64,000 nucleotides of DNA from Candidatus Poribacteria bacterium (GTDB taxonomy: Bacteria > Poribacteria > WGA-4E > PCPOR2b). Position 1 is the stretch's first letter, and each line of letters begins with the position of its first letter. Location of the stretch: contig JAPPKS010000029.1 of assembly GCA_028819845.1 (NCBI GenBank), forward strand, positions 137,332-201,331, in the 5' to 3' direction. Both the position numbers and the translations under genes were made by a program. Below the pieces are notes generated by a model, which had not been told where the DNA came from, ran no database searches, and saw only the letters and a program-made list of their open reading frames with translations. Below, in pieces: positions 17,968 to 25,937 of the stretch.

Positions 17968-18828
17968 ATGACACCAGAACTAATCGCCGACTACAAATGC
18001 GTGATAGGTGAAGGCCCCTTGTGGCATCCCGGCGAAAAGTGTGTATATTGGACTGATATTCCTATGGGAAGGATGTTCCGTTACAATCCAGCTACCGGTG
18101 CGCATGAACAGTTTTACGACGGTGAAGTAGTAGGTGGATTCACAATTCAGGAAGACGGTTCCCTGCTGCTTTTTATGGCAAAGGGTGCTATTGCCATCTG
18201 GCGGGACGGGCGTCTCGAGTATGTGTACGAAGAAATCCCACATGAACGGGAGACGCGCTTCAACGATGTAATTGCCGACCCGGCCGGTCGTGTCTTTTGC
18301 GGAACTATGTCGACTGCGGACCGACCGGCTCGACTTTACCGCCTCGACGTTGATACTCAATTAACCGAGATATTGGACGATGTCGATATCTCAAACGGCA
18401 TGGGATTTACACCTGACCGGATGCAGATGTATTATACCGATTCGCCGACGCGCGAAATTTACTTGTTCGACTACAATCAAGATACGGGCGGCATTACAAA
18501 CAAGCGGGTATTCGTTCGGACGCCCGAAGGCGGGGGCGTGCCGGACGGAATGACGGTGGATGCGGAGGGCTATGTTTGGTCGGCACGCTGGGATGGGAGT
18601 TGCCTCGTCCGCTACTCGCCTGACGGCCGGGTGGACCGCCGCATCGAATTTCCGGCAAAGAAAGTGTCCAGCGTAATATTCGGCGGCGAAGATTATACGG
18701 ACATGTATGTCACAACGGCAGGTGGCGACAACAAAGTGGACGAGGGTTACGGCGCTGGCGCTCTGTTTCGAATTAACTTGGGAATCCGAGGAGTGCCAGA
18801 ATTCCTGTCCCGAATATTTCTCAAATGA
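17968..18828 (+). CDS. SMP-30/gluconolactonase/LRE family protein
   Basis: A 286-aa six-bladed beta-propeller of the regucalcin/gluconolactonase family, which opens sugar lactones using a bound divalent metal. Family landmarks are G-E-G-P-L-W-H-P with the metal-ligand glutamate near residue 14, R-F-N-D-V with the asparagine, D-I-S-N-G-M-G-F with the second asparagine, and V-P-D-G-M-T-V-D-A-E-G with the catalytic aspartate. GGAGG precedes the ATG. Together with mannonate dehydratase and the 2-hydroxyacid dehydrogenase it fits sugar-acid catabolism. Confidence 0.93.
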   Translation: MTPELIADYKCVIGEGPLWHPGEKCVYWTDIPMGRMFRYNPATGAHEQFYDGEVVGGFTIQEDGSLLLFMAKGAIAIWRDGRLEYVYEEIPHERETRFNDVIADPAGRVFCGTMSTADRPARLYRLDVDTQLTEILDDVDISNGMGFTPDRMQMYYTDSPTREIYLFDYNQDTGGITNKRVFVRTPEGGGVPDGMTVDAEGYVWSARWDGSCLVRYSPDGRVDRRIEFPAKKVSSVIFGGEDYTDMYVTTAGGDNKVDEGYGAGALFRINLGIRGVPEFLSRIFLK

Positions 18829-18886
18829 GATGATCGCTTGATGACAGTTATGTCCAAAATCGTAGTACGATTATCAGATTAACGCG

Positions 18887-18933
18887 AACCGATTTTGCTG
18901 TGTCGAACCACACACCGTCTCAGGTAATCGGTT
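18887..18933. repeat. Nested inverted repeat between convergent genes
   Basis: Outer arms AACCGATT (18887-18894) and AATCGGTT (18926-18933) enclose inner arms TGTGT (18899-18903) and ACACA (18910-18914). It lies just after the SMP-30 stop and before the dioxygenase remnant on the other strand. It could be a bidirectional transcription stop, but no T-run accompanies it. Confidence 0.45.
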
Positions 18934-18985
18934 GATGTGCCGGTTCCTGACACCGTATCCCTATGCGAACGAATATTGGTCTTTA

Positions 18986-19195
18986 TTACCGTCTTGCAGC
19001 ATGAACTTCTAACCGATGATCGCCCCATAGTGCGAGTTCGCGCTCAATTGTCTGCTCAAGGTGCAGCATGATTTCTGGCGAGGCACGCTCAAGCATTCGC
19101 ATCGAATAGAAAGGTTGGCTGGTCCGGCGTTGAACGGCTAGAAACCAATTGAGATCTTCTACGGTTTTTGAAAAACTGACACAGCACGTCCCAGT
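18986..19195 (-). pseudogene. C-terminal remnant of a duplicated phytanoyl-CoA dioxygenase-family gene
   Basis: Translating the minus strand from about 19165 to the TAA at 18986-18988 gives a peptide that matches, almost residue for residue, the last ~57 residues of the intact dioxygenase immediately upstream. Shared pieces include Q-P-F-Y/Q-P-I-Y, R-M-L-E-x-A-S-P, H-L-E-Q-T, E-R-E-L-x-L-W-G and H-R-L-E-V-H-A. Further back, to about 19195, similarity continues only in another frame and meets a stop. The N-terminal three quarters are missing. This is a decayed partial tandem copy, begun within 10 bp of the intact gene's stop. Confidence 0.85.
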
Positions 19196-19203
19196 CGCAC
19201 ACG

Positions 19204-20037
19204 CTATGCTGCCTTTCCCCGCCTGTTAGCATGTACTTCCAATCGGTGTTTACCCCAAAGCACCAACTCCCTCTCCATTGTCTGTTCGAGATGAACCATT
19301 ATTGTGGGCGAGGCTTGCTCAAGCATTCGCTTTGTATAAATCGGTTGCCCCGTCCGGCAGGTGAATTCGAGAAATGAGTCGAGATCTTTTAATTCGGCTT
19401 CTGTACGAGCTCGGCAGCCGACGTTGATAGCGAACATACGCCGGTAAGCGTTGCCGCCGAATGACGCATGAAAGGTGTTGTGGTTGAAGATCACAACGTC
19501 ACCGGGTTCATTCTCCAGCGCCATTGATGGCATCTTCTCTCTAAGCTCCGGCAAGCTGTCACGGCCGCTTGTATTCCGGCGGACCTGCACGTTTGCCCAT
19601 TTGTACACCTGGTTCCGCCACGGTCCCTGAAGGTGACTACCCGGTATTACTCGAAGGCAGCCAGTGTCTTGTGTCAAGGAATCCAAATACATCCCGAATT
19701 TCAACGACATACACGAGTGGCGGTCGCTATCCGGGTGGAAATCAATCTCGTCCGCGTAGTAATGGCCGTCGCTGCCAAGATAATTGAAATCTTCCCCTAC
19801 CAACGGAGTAAGTGCGCCGCGCACCTTCGGATGCTCCAGCAAAGCCGTGAAACGGTCGCTCAGTGCGATAAATGGAATGAGATCTACTGTTCGCTCACCG
19901 TCCGGCTCAAGATCGAATTCAACGAACAGCTTAGCGTGCTCTTCACATATCCATTCAAGCTCATCGCGCATATAGCCCGGTAGATGCAGGTATCCAAACG
20001 CCTCGAAAAATGCCACTTGCGCTTCTGTCAACGCCAT
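19204..20037 (-). CDS. Phytanoyl-CoA dioxygenase family protein
   Basis: A 277-aa Fe(II)/2-oxoglutarate-dependent oxygenase of the PhyH family. The double-stranded beta-helix shows F-H-P-D-S-D (first His and Asp ligands, near residue 100), M-Y-L-D-S-L-T followed by G-C-L-R-V-I-P-G-S-H, and the second histidine in N-H-N-T-F-H-A-S with the 2-oxoglutarate arginine following in Y-R-R-M. AAGGAG sits 6 nt before the ATG. Families of such paralogs hydroxylate varied small molecules, and the substrate is unknown. A truncated copy follows it. Confidence 0.92.
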   Translation of the reverse strand: MALTEAQVAFFEAFGYLHLPGYMRDELEWICEEHAKLFVEFDLEPDGERTVDLIPFIALSDRFTALLEHPKVRGALTPLVGEDFNYLGSDGHYYADEIDFHPDSDRHSCMSLKFGMYLDSLTQDTGCLRVIPGSHLQGPWRNQVYKWANVQVRRNTSGRDSLPELREKMPSMALENEPGDVVIFNHNTFHASFGGNAYRRMFAINVGCRARTEAELKDLDSFLEFTCRTGQPIYTKRMLEQASPTIMVHLEQTMERELVLWGKHRLEVHANRRGKAA

Positions 20038-20134
20038 AATTTACTCCTTCCGAACGAGTACCATCATTCTCGGGATATTTCTGTCTCCCTTGCGTCCAGC
20101 TTTATATTTTATCCGTAATCCACTGTGTCCGACT

Positions 20135-20836
20135 CTACTCTTTCCCGGCAATCACAACGGTGAATTCTCCGCGCGGCAATACTGCTTGAAATTTATCAAT
20201 GGCTTGGCTTACATTCCCTCGAAAAACTTCCTCAAATTTTTTCGTCAATTCCCGTGCAACGGCGATCCGCCGATTCCCGAAAAGCTCCATGACCGCTTGT
20301 AGAAATGGGATTAGGCGGTGGGGGGATTCGTAAAAAATAAGCGTTCGCCTTTCATTACTTAGCCCCTCCAAGTGTTGTTTTCGTTTGCCCGACTTTGGTG
20401 AAAGGAATCCTTCAAAGACAAAGTTATGCAGCGGAAGCCCCGCAACCGAAGCCGCCGCTATGCAAGCGGAAACGCCGGGAATCGGAACCACTGGGATTTC
20501 TGCTTCGATACACCGAACCACGAGTTGGTAGCCGGGATCCGAAACTGTCGGTGTGCCTGCATCCGAAACCAAAGCCAAATTGTCGCCGCCTTTCAGTCTT
20601 GAAATTAGTTTTTCCCCTTTCCGCAACTGATTGCCCTCAAAGAAACTGGTGATGGGTGTGTGGATATCGAAGTGCGCAAGAAGTTGACGGGTATGGCGCG
20701 TATCCTCAGCAGCGATTAGATTCACCTCTCTGAGCGTGCGCAATGCTCGCAGAGTGATGTCTTCCAAGTTTCCGATTGGTGTGCTTACGACGTAAAGCAC
20801 GCTGTTTTTGGAGTTGGAGTTTGCGGCAGTCGACAT
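20135..20836 (-). CDS. rsmI: 16S rRNA (cytidine(1402)-2'-O)-methyltransferase
   Basis: A 233-aa SAM-dependent methyltransferase that modifies C1402 in the decoding centre. It begins with V-V-S-T-P-I-G-N-L-E-D-I-T-L-R-A and includes A-A-E-D-T-R-H-T, the SAM-site segment V-S-D-A-G-T-P-T-V-S-D-P-G, and F-Y-E-S-P-H-R. It stops after G-E-F-T-V-V-I-A-G, lacking the small extra C-terminal domain of the E. coli protein, as many bacterial RsmI do. I take the second ATG (20836), which has AAGGA 6 nt away, over the ATG two codons earlier. Confidence 0.95.
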   Translation of the reverse strand: MSTAANSNSKNSVLYVVSTPIGNLEDITLRALRTLREVNLIAAEDTRHTRQLLAHFDIHTPITSFFEGNQLRKGEKLISRLKGGDNLALVSDAGTPTVSDPGYQLVVRCIEAEIPVVPIPGVSACIAAASVAGLPLHNFVFEGFLSPKSGKRKQHLEGLSNERRTLIFYESPHRLIPFLQAVMELFGNRRIAVARELTKKFEEVFRGNVSQAIDKFQAVLPRGEFTVVIAGKE

Positions 20837-20989
20837 TCTCATTCCTTCGTTTGAGCATAAGGCACGGCGAAACGAAGATTCCCAAGTTCATTGTTAACGC
20901 CGGAGAAGATTTTCGAAATTTTTGGCGTATCCCGATAACCCCAAATCTTGGAACCACATTTTGCCTAAGTCTGTCAAGGTATTACGCGC

Positions 20990-21616
20990 TCAATAGGTAC
21001 GGAATAATATATCAAACACAGGACGTTCATCGACGCGATAATCGAAGGTATCTCGGCACATGATCGTTTTCCCGTGCTGATCCGTGAATTTCAGGCGAAT
21101 TTTAATCTTGGTACTGGGAATTAGTTCATCAAGCGCAAAGGTTTCGTAGAAATCCTGCCGTTCATCAGGTTTTAACGTCAAAGGAAGGTTATTGCGGAGC
21201 AAACTCGGAAAGATGACCGCTTGAGGAACATCATAAAGTTTGGTACCGTACCATTTGCGGCCTATCTTCGATTGTAATCGGGATTCTTGAACTGAAACGG
21301 CAACTTGATCGTTATCATTGTAAATCCGGAACGAGGTCAGAAACAATAAATTCCCGCCGCGCGTCATGAAGCAATTCGTCTGGCCTTCCAAGAGTTCCAC
21401 CCTAATATCCGATGCCCGCCACCTACGCCGACGGCTTCCCCGATTTGGTTGGCTCGTCCGAAAATCATAAATCCATTTTGCGCTTGAGATTAAGATAGCT
21501 GCAATGCCGAATATGAGAGCAATTGTCGCACGGTCCACTTGTAAGTAAGTCCCAGAAATCAAAGAGACAACTCTGCTTCTGCTTGGTAATGTCACAGTCT
21601 TTGGCGTTGCGGACAC
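20990..21616 (-). CDS. Hypothetical protein with one membrane segment
   Basis: A 208-aa protein not recognised. One hydrophobic segment lies near residues 28-47 (I-A-L-I-F-G-I-A-A-I-L-I), followed by a strongly basic stretch (S-R-R-R-R-W-R-A), and then about 140 residues of mixed strand-like sequence ending in F-R-T-Y. The layout suggests a membrane-anchored domain, with the basic residues favouring a cytoplasmic C-terminal part. The apparent GTG start has no clear SD. It stands alone between rsmI (same strand) and the divergent selenoprotein gene. Confidence 0.55.
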   Translation of the reverse strand: MSATPKTVTLPSRSRVVSLISGTYLQVDRATIALIFGIAAILISSAKWIYDFRTSQPNRGSRRRRWRASDIRVELLEGQTNCFMTRGGNLLFLTSFRIYNDNDQVAVSVQESRLQSKIGRKWYGTKLYDVPQAVIFPSLLRNNLPLTLKPDERQDFYETFALDELIPSTKIKIRLKFTDQHGKTIMCRDTFDYRVDERPVFDILFRTY

Positions 21617-21734
21617 GGAAGAGGCGTTTCTCGTCCATTCCTTTTGACTTTTGTATTGCAGTTGGGTAAAATCTTGGACATCAAAGCCAAACGCAGTTTA
21701 TGGAGAGAAGACGGATTTGTCTTATTAGCCAACA

Positions 21735-22220
21735 ATGCCGCGAAGAAACAAAGTCCTCAACATCGGTGACAATGCGCCGCTGTTCACCTTGCAATCCGCT
21801 CAAAGAGAGGATGTTAGTCTCGCATCGTATCGCAATAGGCGGCACGTCATTTTAGCCTTTTTCCGAGGCACATGGTGACCTAATAGCCGCCGCCAGTTAG
21901 GCGATTTACAAACTCACTTGAATGAATATGTCAGATTTGGCGCCGCAGCCATCGCGGTCGCCGGGCAGTGGCCTCGAGAAGTTCGCCGTTATGCTCAGAG
22001 GCACGGCATCGCCTTTCCGTTACTCATTGATAAGCACCGGACCGTCATTAAAAGCTACGGCGTTTATCATTGGCTAGGACTCGACGCTTATAACATTGCA
22101 CGTCCCTCGACATTCATTGTTGATAAGGAGGGAATTATCCGATTCATTCATGTAGGCTCACACCAGTTTGACCTTCCTAAACATGCCAGTCTCATCGCAT
22201 GTGTAGAATCCTTGGAATGA
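21735..22220 (+). CDS. Peroxiredoxin-like selenoprotein (in-frame TGA read as selenocysteine)
   Basis: Reading from the ATG at 21735 gives 161 residues with one in-frame TGA at 21876-21878 (position 48). Sequence on both sides is a thioredoxin-fold AhpC/TSA-type protein: N-I-G-D-N-A-P-L-F-T-L before, F-F-R-G-T-W-[TGA]-P-N-S-R-R-Q-L across, and P-S-T-F-I-V-D-K-E-G-I-I-R after. Relatives carry W-C-P-x-C-R-R-Q-L, so the TGA sits exactly at the reactive cysteine and the resolving position is serine. A hairpin fitting a bacterial SECIS follows. The ORF stays open for 113 further codons with intact family features, arguing against decay. There is no strong SD at the ATG. A nonsense pseudogene is the alternative. 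Confidence 0.8.
21879..21903 (+). promoter_or_regulatory. Candidate bacterial SECIS element
   Basis: Directly after the TGA, the RNA can form a hairpin CGCC (21891-21894), loop AGUUA, GGCG (21900-21903). The apical loop begins 16 nt after the UGA and has G as its second base, the geometry known for SelB-recognised elements inside coding sequence. An alternative 5-bp stem CCTAA/TTAGG (21879-21883/21897-21901) is mutually exclusive with it. Confidence 0.6.
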
Positions 22221-22253
22221 ATGAAAATGTAACGGCGCCTGATGACTCTGCAA

Positions 22254-23258
22254 TTAAAGCGTATCGCGAGTCAGTTGGTTCAATATTCCCAACTGCCTAT
22301 TATCCGCGATGACAATAAGCGCGTCGCCCTCATCCAGCCTGAGATTGCCAGAGGGATTGTATATGATATCGCCGGCTCGATTGCGGACAGCTACGACGAC
22401 GAGACCTGTTTCATCCGGGATTCGGGCATCGTTGAGGGTAAGCCCCAAAAAAGGTGATTCGCTCTGGATTGTGGATTCGGCAAAGCGCGTCGTCACTTGG
22501 TGTTTGAGCATATCATCCAAAAAATCAACGACAATTGGACTAATGACTGTCGATACTAGACGCAATCCTCCAATCTGATCCGCGAGTACGACATCATCCG
22601 CACCCGCTTTCGTCAACTTTGCCCGTGAACTCTCCTCGACAGCCTTCGACGTTATTCTCAAGCTCCGATTTAGCTGTTTCGCCGATAAAACAACGAAAAG
22701 ATTGTCTTGATCCGTCGAAAGAGAAGCAATCAACCCTTGCGCACGATCGATTCCAGCACGGATGAGCACTTCGTCTTCTGTTGCATCGCCTTGTACATAG
22801 TGGAAATGTCTTGTTTTCAGTAAATGTTCAATTTGCACTTGATCTCTCTCAATTGCGACGAAGTCAGCGTTCAGGTGAATGAGTTCATCAAGCGCATGTA
22901 CCCCAGTGTCGCCTACCCCGCAAACGATGTAATGGTTTGAAAGTTTGTCAATAGATTTTTCCATGCGTCTCTTCAAAAAAACTTCCTGTAACTGCCCTTC
23001 AATAATGAATGTAGCTGTTATACTAATGCCGTATCCAAGAACTCCAATCCCTCCAAGAATCAGCGCAACTGTGAAAATTTTTCCCTCATCCGACATATTG
23101 TAATCTGCATAACCGACTGTTGTCAATGTGATTACCGTCATGAAAATTGAGTGAAGTAGTGTCCAATCCTCCTCAATTACTTTATATCCCGTGACGCCAA
23201 TGGCGAAAACGGCAATCATCGCAAATACTGCGATAACAATGTTGCGTTGATACTCCAA
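22254..23258 (-). CDS. Potassium channel protein with RCK (TrkA-N/TrkA-C) domains
   Basis: A 334-aa two-helix K+ channel of the MthK/Kch kind. Membrane helices at about residues 7-25 and 60-85 flank the pore helix and selectivity filter T-V-G-Y-A-D (residues 47-52). A Rossmann RCK domain follows (H-Y-I-V-C-G-V-G-D-T-G, about residue 108) and then a TrkA-C domain ending near the C-terminus. RCK domains gate such channels in response to Ca2+ or nucleotides. It is the second K+-related membrane protein in the window besides the KefB-like antiporter, but they are 16 kb apart. Confidence 0.94.
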   Translation of the reverse strand: MEYQRNIVIAVFAMIAVFAIGVTGYKVIEEDWTLLHSIFMTVITLTTVGYADYNMSDEGKIFTVALILGGIGVLGYGISITATFIIEGQLQEVFLKRRMEKSIDKLSNHYIVCGVGDTGVHALDELIHLNADFVAIERDQVQIEHLLKTRHFHYVQGDATEDEVLIRAGIDRAQGLIASLSTDQDNLFVVLSAKQLNRSLRITSKAVEESSRAKLTKAGADDVVLADQIGGLRLVSTVISPIVVDFLDDMLKHQVTTRFAESTIQSESPFLGLTLNDARIPDETGLVVVAVRNRAGDIIYNPSGNLRLDEGDALIVIADNRQLGILNQLTRDTL

Positions 23259-23401
23259 TTTCCTCGCCTTTCAAGATCAAAAGACCAAAAACTCCCGCCC
23301 GAACAATTTTCAAGTTTCGGGACGTGAAAATTGCATTCAACTGATGGCCCACAACCTGTAAACCATCAGTTTGGCCCGCGGTTTATGTAATATACCGCGC
23401 T

Positions 23402-24088
23402 TCACGTTCCCTCCATCTGCTGATACTGAATGGTTTCCAACCGCGATTTCAGCCGTTCGGTTTGGAAGCGCAGCATTAGGAAAAACACGTAGAGGACGGT
23501 AAGCGCCAGCCAGGCAATCACCCAAGTTTTGAACATCGTCGGTGGAAGGTTCATTTTAGTTTCTATTCCTGGATGTAACTTGTCTTTCCAGAGCTCGACC
23601 GAGAAGTAGACAATTGGGACATCAAGATAAGCGAGTATACCTAGAACCGCTGAATAGACTCTCTTTTTCTCTTCGGGCAACGCCGATCTCAGTATAAAAT
23701 AACCGATATACATGAGCCAAAGGATGAGTGTGCTGGTTAATCGTGGTTCCCAATTCCACCACGTATTCCAAGCATATTTTGCCCAGATGGGGCCTGTCGT
23801 CAAAACGACTGTACAGAAAACGATGCCAAGTTCCGCTGACGCAACGGCAAGCAAGTCGAATTTTTCATTACGTTTTATCAGGTAAAAAATGCTGCACAAA
23901 AAAGTTACACCAAAAGCAAGGAAAACAGTAAACGCTGAAGAAACATGGAAGTAGAAAATTTTCTGGACTTCCAGCATCGTCTTTTCAATCTGGGCGTAAC
24001 TGAAAACAAAACAGAGGGCAGTAAACAGGCAAACTGCTGCAAGAATGCCAACGAGTTGAGTAAGCGTCACTTTCTTCAATCCCTCCAA
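23402..24088 (-). CDS. ccmC: Cytochrome c biogenesis protein CcmC (heme handling)
   Basis: A 228-aa inner-membrane protein with about six helices. The tryptophan-rich heme-handling motif is W-N-T-W-W-N-W-E-P-R-L-T-S near residue 88, and conserved histidines lie in F-Y-F-H-V-S-S near residue 45 and in L-H-P-G. The motif's usual aspartate is glutamate here. CcmC presents heme to CcmE in system I cytochrome c maturation. The neighbouring upstream gene is ccmB on the same strand, with 75 bp between. A CcsA-type relative is the alternative, but size and context favour CcmC. Confidence 0.88.
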   Translation of the reverse strand: MEGLKKVTLTQLVGILAAVCLFTALCFVFSYAQIEKTMLEVQKIFYFHVSSAFTVFLAFGVTFLCSIFYLIKRNEKFDLLAVASAELGIVFCTVVLTTGPIWAKYAWNTWWNWEPRLTSTLILWLMYIGYFILRSALPEEKKRVYSAVLGILAYLDVPIVYFSVELWKDKLHPGIETKMNLPPTMFKTWVIAWLALTVLYVFFLMLRFQTERLKSRLETIQYQQMEGT

Positions 24089-24163
24089 TTGGTGATTTTC
24101 ATTTCAATTGTCAAAAATGCGTATTGTCACTTCTAGGTCTTACATACAAAATGCCAGTGATGG

Positions 24164-24880
24164 TCAGTCCTCAATTACGAACTCAAATAGCAGAAAAGAA
24201 CTCGCCAGAAAAACAAGGCTATAGGCGGCTAAAAGCGTAATCCAAAACAACCCTTTTAGTGCGCCGATTGTCAAAAGAGAGACAGTGCACTTTGCCCCGG
24301 CCATAATGACGGGAAGAATCAACGGCAGTAATATTACTGAAAGTAGACTTTCGTTCCCGTGTGTACTAGTAGAAACGCCGGATACCACAACCCCCACCGC
24401 GCAGAAACCCAGTGCGCCGATTGCGAGCACGCCCATAAGCTGGACCAGAATCTGAGGGAGCTTTTTTTGTAAATCCGGTGTCAAAGTATCAAACACATCC
24501 AAAAATTGCAACCCAACTAGCAGGACAATTATTTCCAGCCCGGTTAGCAGAACCAAGTTGCTCAAAACCTTGGCTAGGTAAAAGTTGCCCGGATCAATCC
24601 CTGTTAGTCTTATCCCATGTAATGCGCCGTCTGCACGTTCAATCTCGAAGGATCGGTTCAGCGTAATGATTCCCGCGAACGCAAATGCTGACCACAGCGC
24701 ACTCGCAGCGAGTTTTCCACGCTCGGCAGCACCTTGGGGAAAAATGGATCCAAATGCAAAAATGAAAATGAGTACAACCAGTATGCTGAATACGAGAATT
24801 AAGGCGAGTGTATCCTTTGTACGAAATTGCAGCGCGAGATCCTTGCGTATGAGCCAACCAACCTGATGGATTCCAGTCAT
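24164..24880 (-). CDS. ccmB: Heme exporter protein CcmB
   Basis: A 238-aa membrane protein with six predicted helices, matching the CcmB subunit of the CcmABCD complex. Recognisable parts are the N-terminal I-R-K-D-L-A-L-Q-F-R-T, W-S-A-F-A-F-A-G-I-I-T-L-N-R-S-F-E-I-E followed by G-A-L-H-G-I-R-L, and L-L-S-V-I-L-L-P-L-I-L-P-V. The ATPase partner CcmA, usually directly upstream, is not present; the 470 bp upstream hold no ORF of that kind. It is probably co-transcribed with ccmC. Confidence 0.92.
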   Translation of the reverse strand: MTGIHQVGWLIRKDLALQFRTKDTLALILVFSILVVLIFIFAFGSIFPQGAAERGKLAASALWSAFAFAGIITLNRSFEIERADGALHGIRLTGIDPGNFYLAKVLSNLVLLTGLEIIVLLVGLQFLDVFDTLTPDLQKKLPQILVQLMGVLAIGALGFCAVGVVVSGVSTSTHGNESLLSVILLPLILPVIMAGAKCTVSLLTIGALKGLFWITLLAAYSLVFLASSFLLFEFVIED

Positions 24881-25351
24881 ATTGGGTATTGCGTAAAACG
24901 AGATTTCCTTATCTCAAATGATATCATTCACGCCAAAAAAAGGTAGGTAAGTATATCACGTGCATTTGAAAAAGGACAAGGAATATTGTCATTTCGACCA
25001 TCCGGATAATGTTTTCCGTTCTCGGCATGAAGCTGTCTTTTCACACATTGTCAAAACGATAAAATAGTAAAATATGGAAAATCGCAATCCTCAAGTCCTA
25101 CACACAAAAGTACAGGCTTTTTGCACTTGAAGAATCGCGCAATTCTGAGGTAAGATACAACACTTACACGGTTTCCATTAACCGGAGTAAAATCCGTCCT
25201 GAAAATCGGCGGCGCTTTAGCTTACGAATACCCACCGTCTCCACTGCTAAGCTCATGAACGTTGACAATTGGACGTATTAAGAATTGGCGTTTTAATGCA
25301 AATGAAGGCTCTTCGATTTAATGGTTTACGCACTTCAAACACGAGTGTTTC
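24881..25351. other. Divergent intergenic region between ccmB and sixA
   Basis: No gene is supported. It must contain promoters for both flanking genes, but only weak matches are visible. The last part holds the inverted repeat described separately at 25333-25357. Confidence 0.5.
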
Positions 25352-25357
25352 ATGAAG
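25333..25357 (+). repeat. Inverted repeat spanning the sixA start codon
   Basis: CTTC-A-AACAC-GA-GTGTT-TCAT-GAAG: the core AAACAC/GTGTTT (25337-25342/25345-25350) is perfect, and the outer CTTC/GAAG pair extends across the ATG at 25352. There is no SD, so the start codon would lie in the stem of an mRNA hairpin. Confidence 0.5.
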
Positions 25358-25846
25358 ACATTATTGCTTTTACGTCATGCAAAATCAAGTTGGAAACGCC
25401 CAGAATTACCGGATCACGACCGGCCGCTCAATAAACGCGGTAAGCGAGACGCACCGCGTATAGCCAAGATTATCCGCGATAATGGGTTGGTGCCTGACTT
25501 AATATTGAGTTCAACAGCCAAACGTGCCCGCAAAACGGCAGAAATCGTCGCCAAGACCTGCGGTTATGCAAGGAACGTTGATTTGACACCGGCGCTTTAC
25601 CACGCCGCCCCGAGGACCTATATCGGTACGTTATCCAATCTAGCTGACGATTACCAGCGCATTATGGTGGTAGGGCATAATCCCGGTCTGGAGGAGCTGC
25701 TAGAAATATTAGTGGGACGGATGGAACTTATCCCCACTGCTACTTTAGCGCTTGTTCTGTTGCCGCTTGCCCAATGGCGGGAACTCAATTATGAAACCAC
25801 GGGTAAGTTAATCAACGTGTGGCGGCCAAGAGAAATAGCGCGGTAG
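25352..25846 (+). CDS. sixA: Phosphohistidine phosphatase SixA-like (histidine phosphatase family)
   Basis: A 164-aa member of the histidine phosphatase superfamily. The catalytic R-H-A-K-S-S-W motif is at residues 8-14, with the second arginine region D-R-P-L-N-K-R-G just after, S-S-T-A-K-R-A-R-K-T-A near residue 54 and the late V-V-G-H-N-P-G-L-E-E. This pattern is SixA, which dephosphorylates histidine on phosphotransfer proteins. No HPt kinase is nearby, so the target is unknown. The ATG lacks an SD. Confidence 0.93.
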   Translation: MKTLLLLRHAKSSWKRPELPDHDRPLNKRGKRDAPRIAKIIRDNGLVPDLILSSTAKRARKTAEIVAKTCGYARNVDLTPALYHAAPRTYIGTLSNLADDYQRIMVVGHNPGLEELLEILVGRMELIPTATLALVLLPLAQWRELNYETTGKLINVWRPREIAR

Positions 25847-25878
25847 AAATCGATAGCATCCGCGGGATACGAGCGAAG

Positions 25879-25907
25879 TTGACTTTCGACAAAACCGTTG
25901 CTATAAT
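25879..25907 (+). promoter_or_regulatory. Near-consensus sigma-70 promoter for the SUMF1 gene
   Basis: TTGACT (25879-25884), 17-bp spacer, TATAAT (25902-25907) preceded by TGC, an extended -10. It lies 31 bp before the chosen ATG at 25938 and downstream of sixA, so the SUMF1-ABC pair can be transcribed independently. Confidence 0.75.
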
Positions 25908-25937
25908 GGATTGCCGACGTACAAGCCGAGGCGCCGG

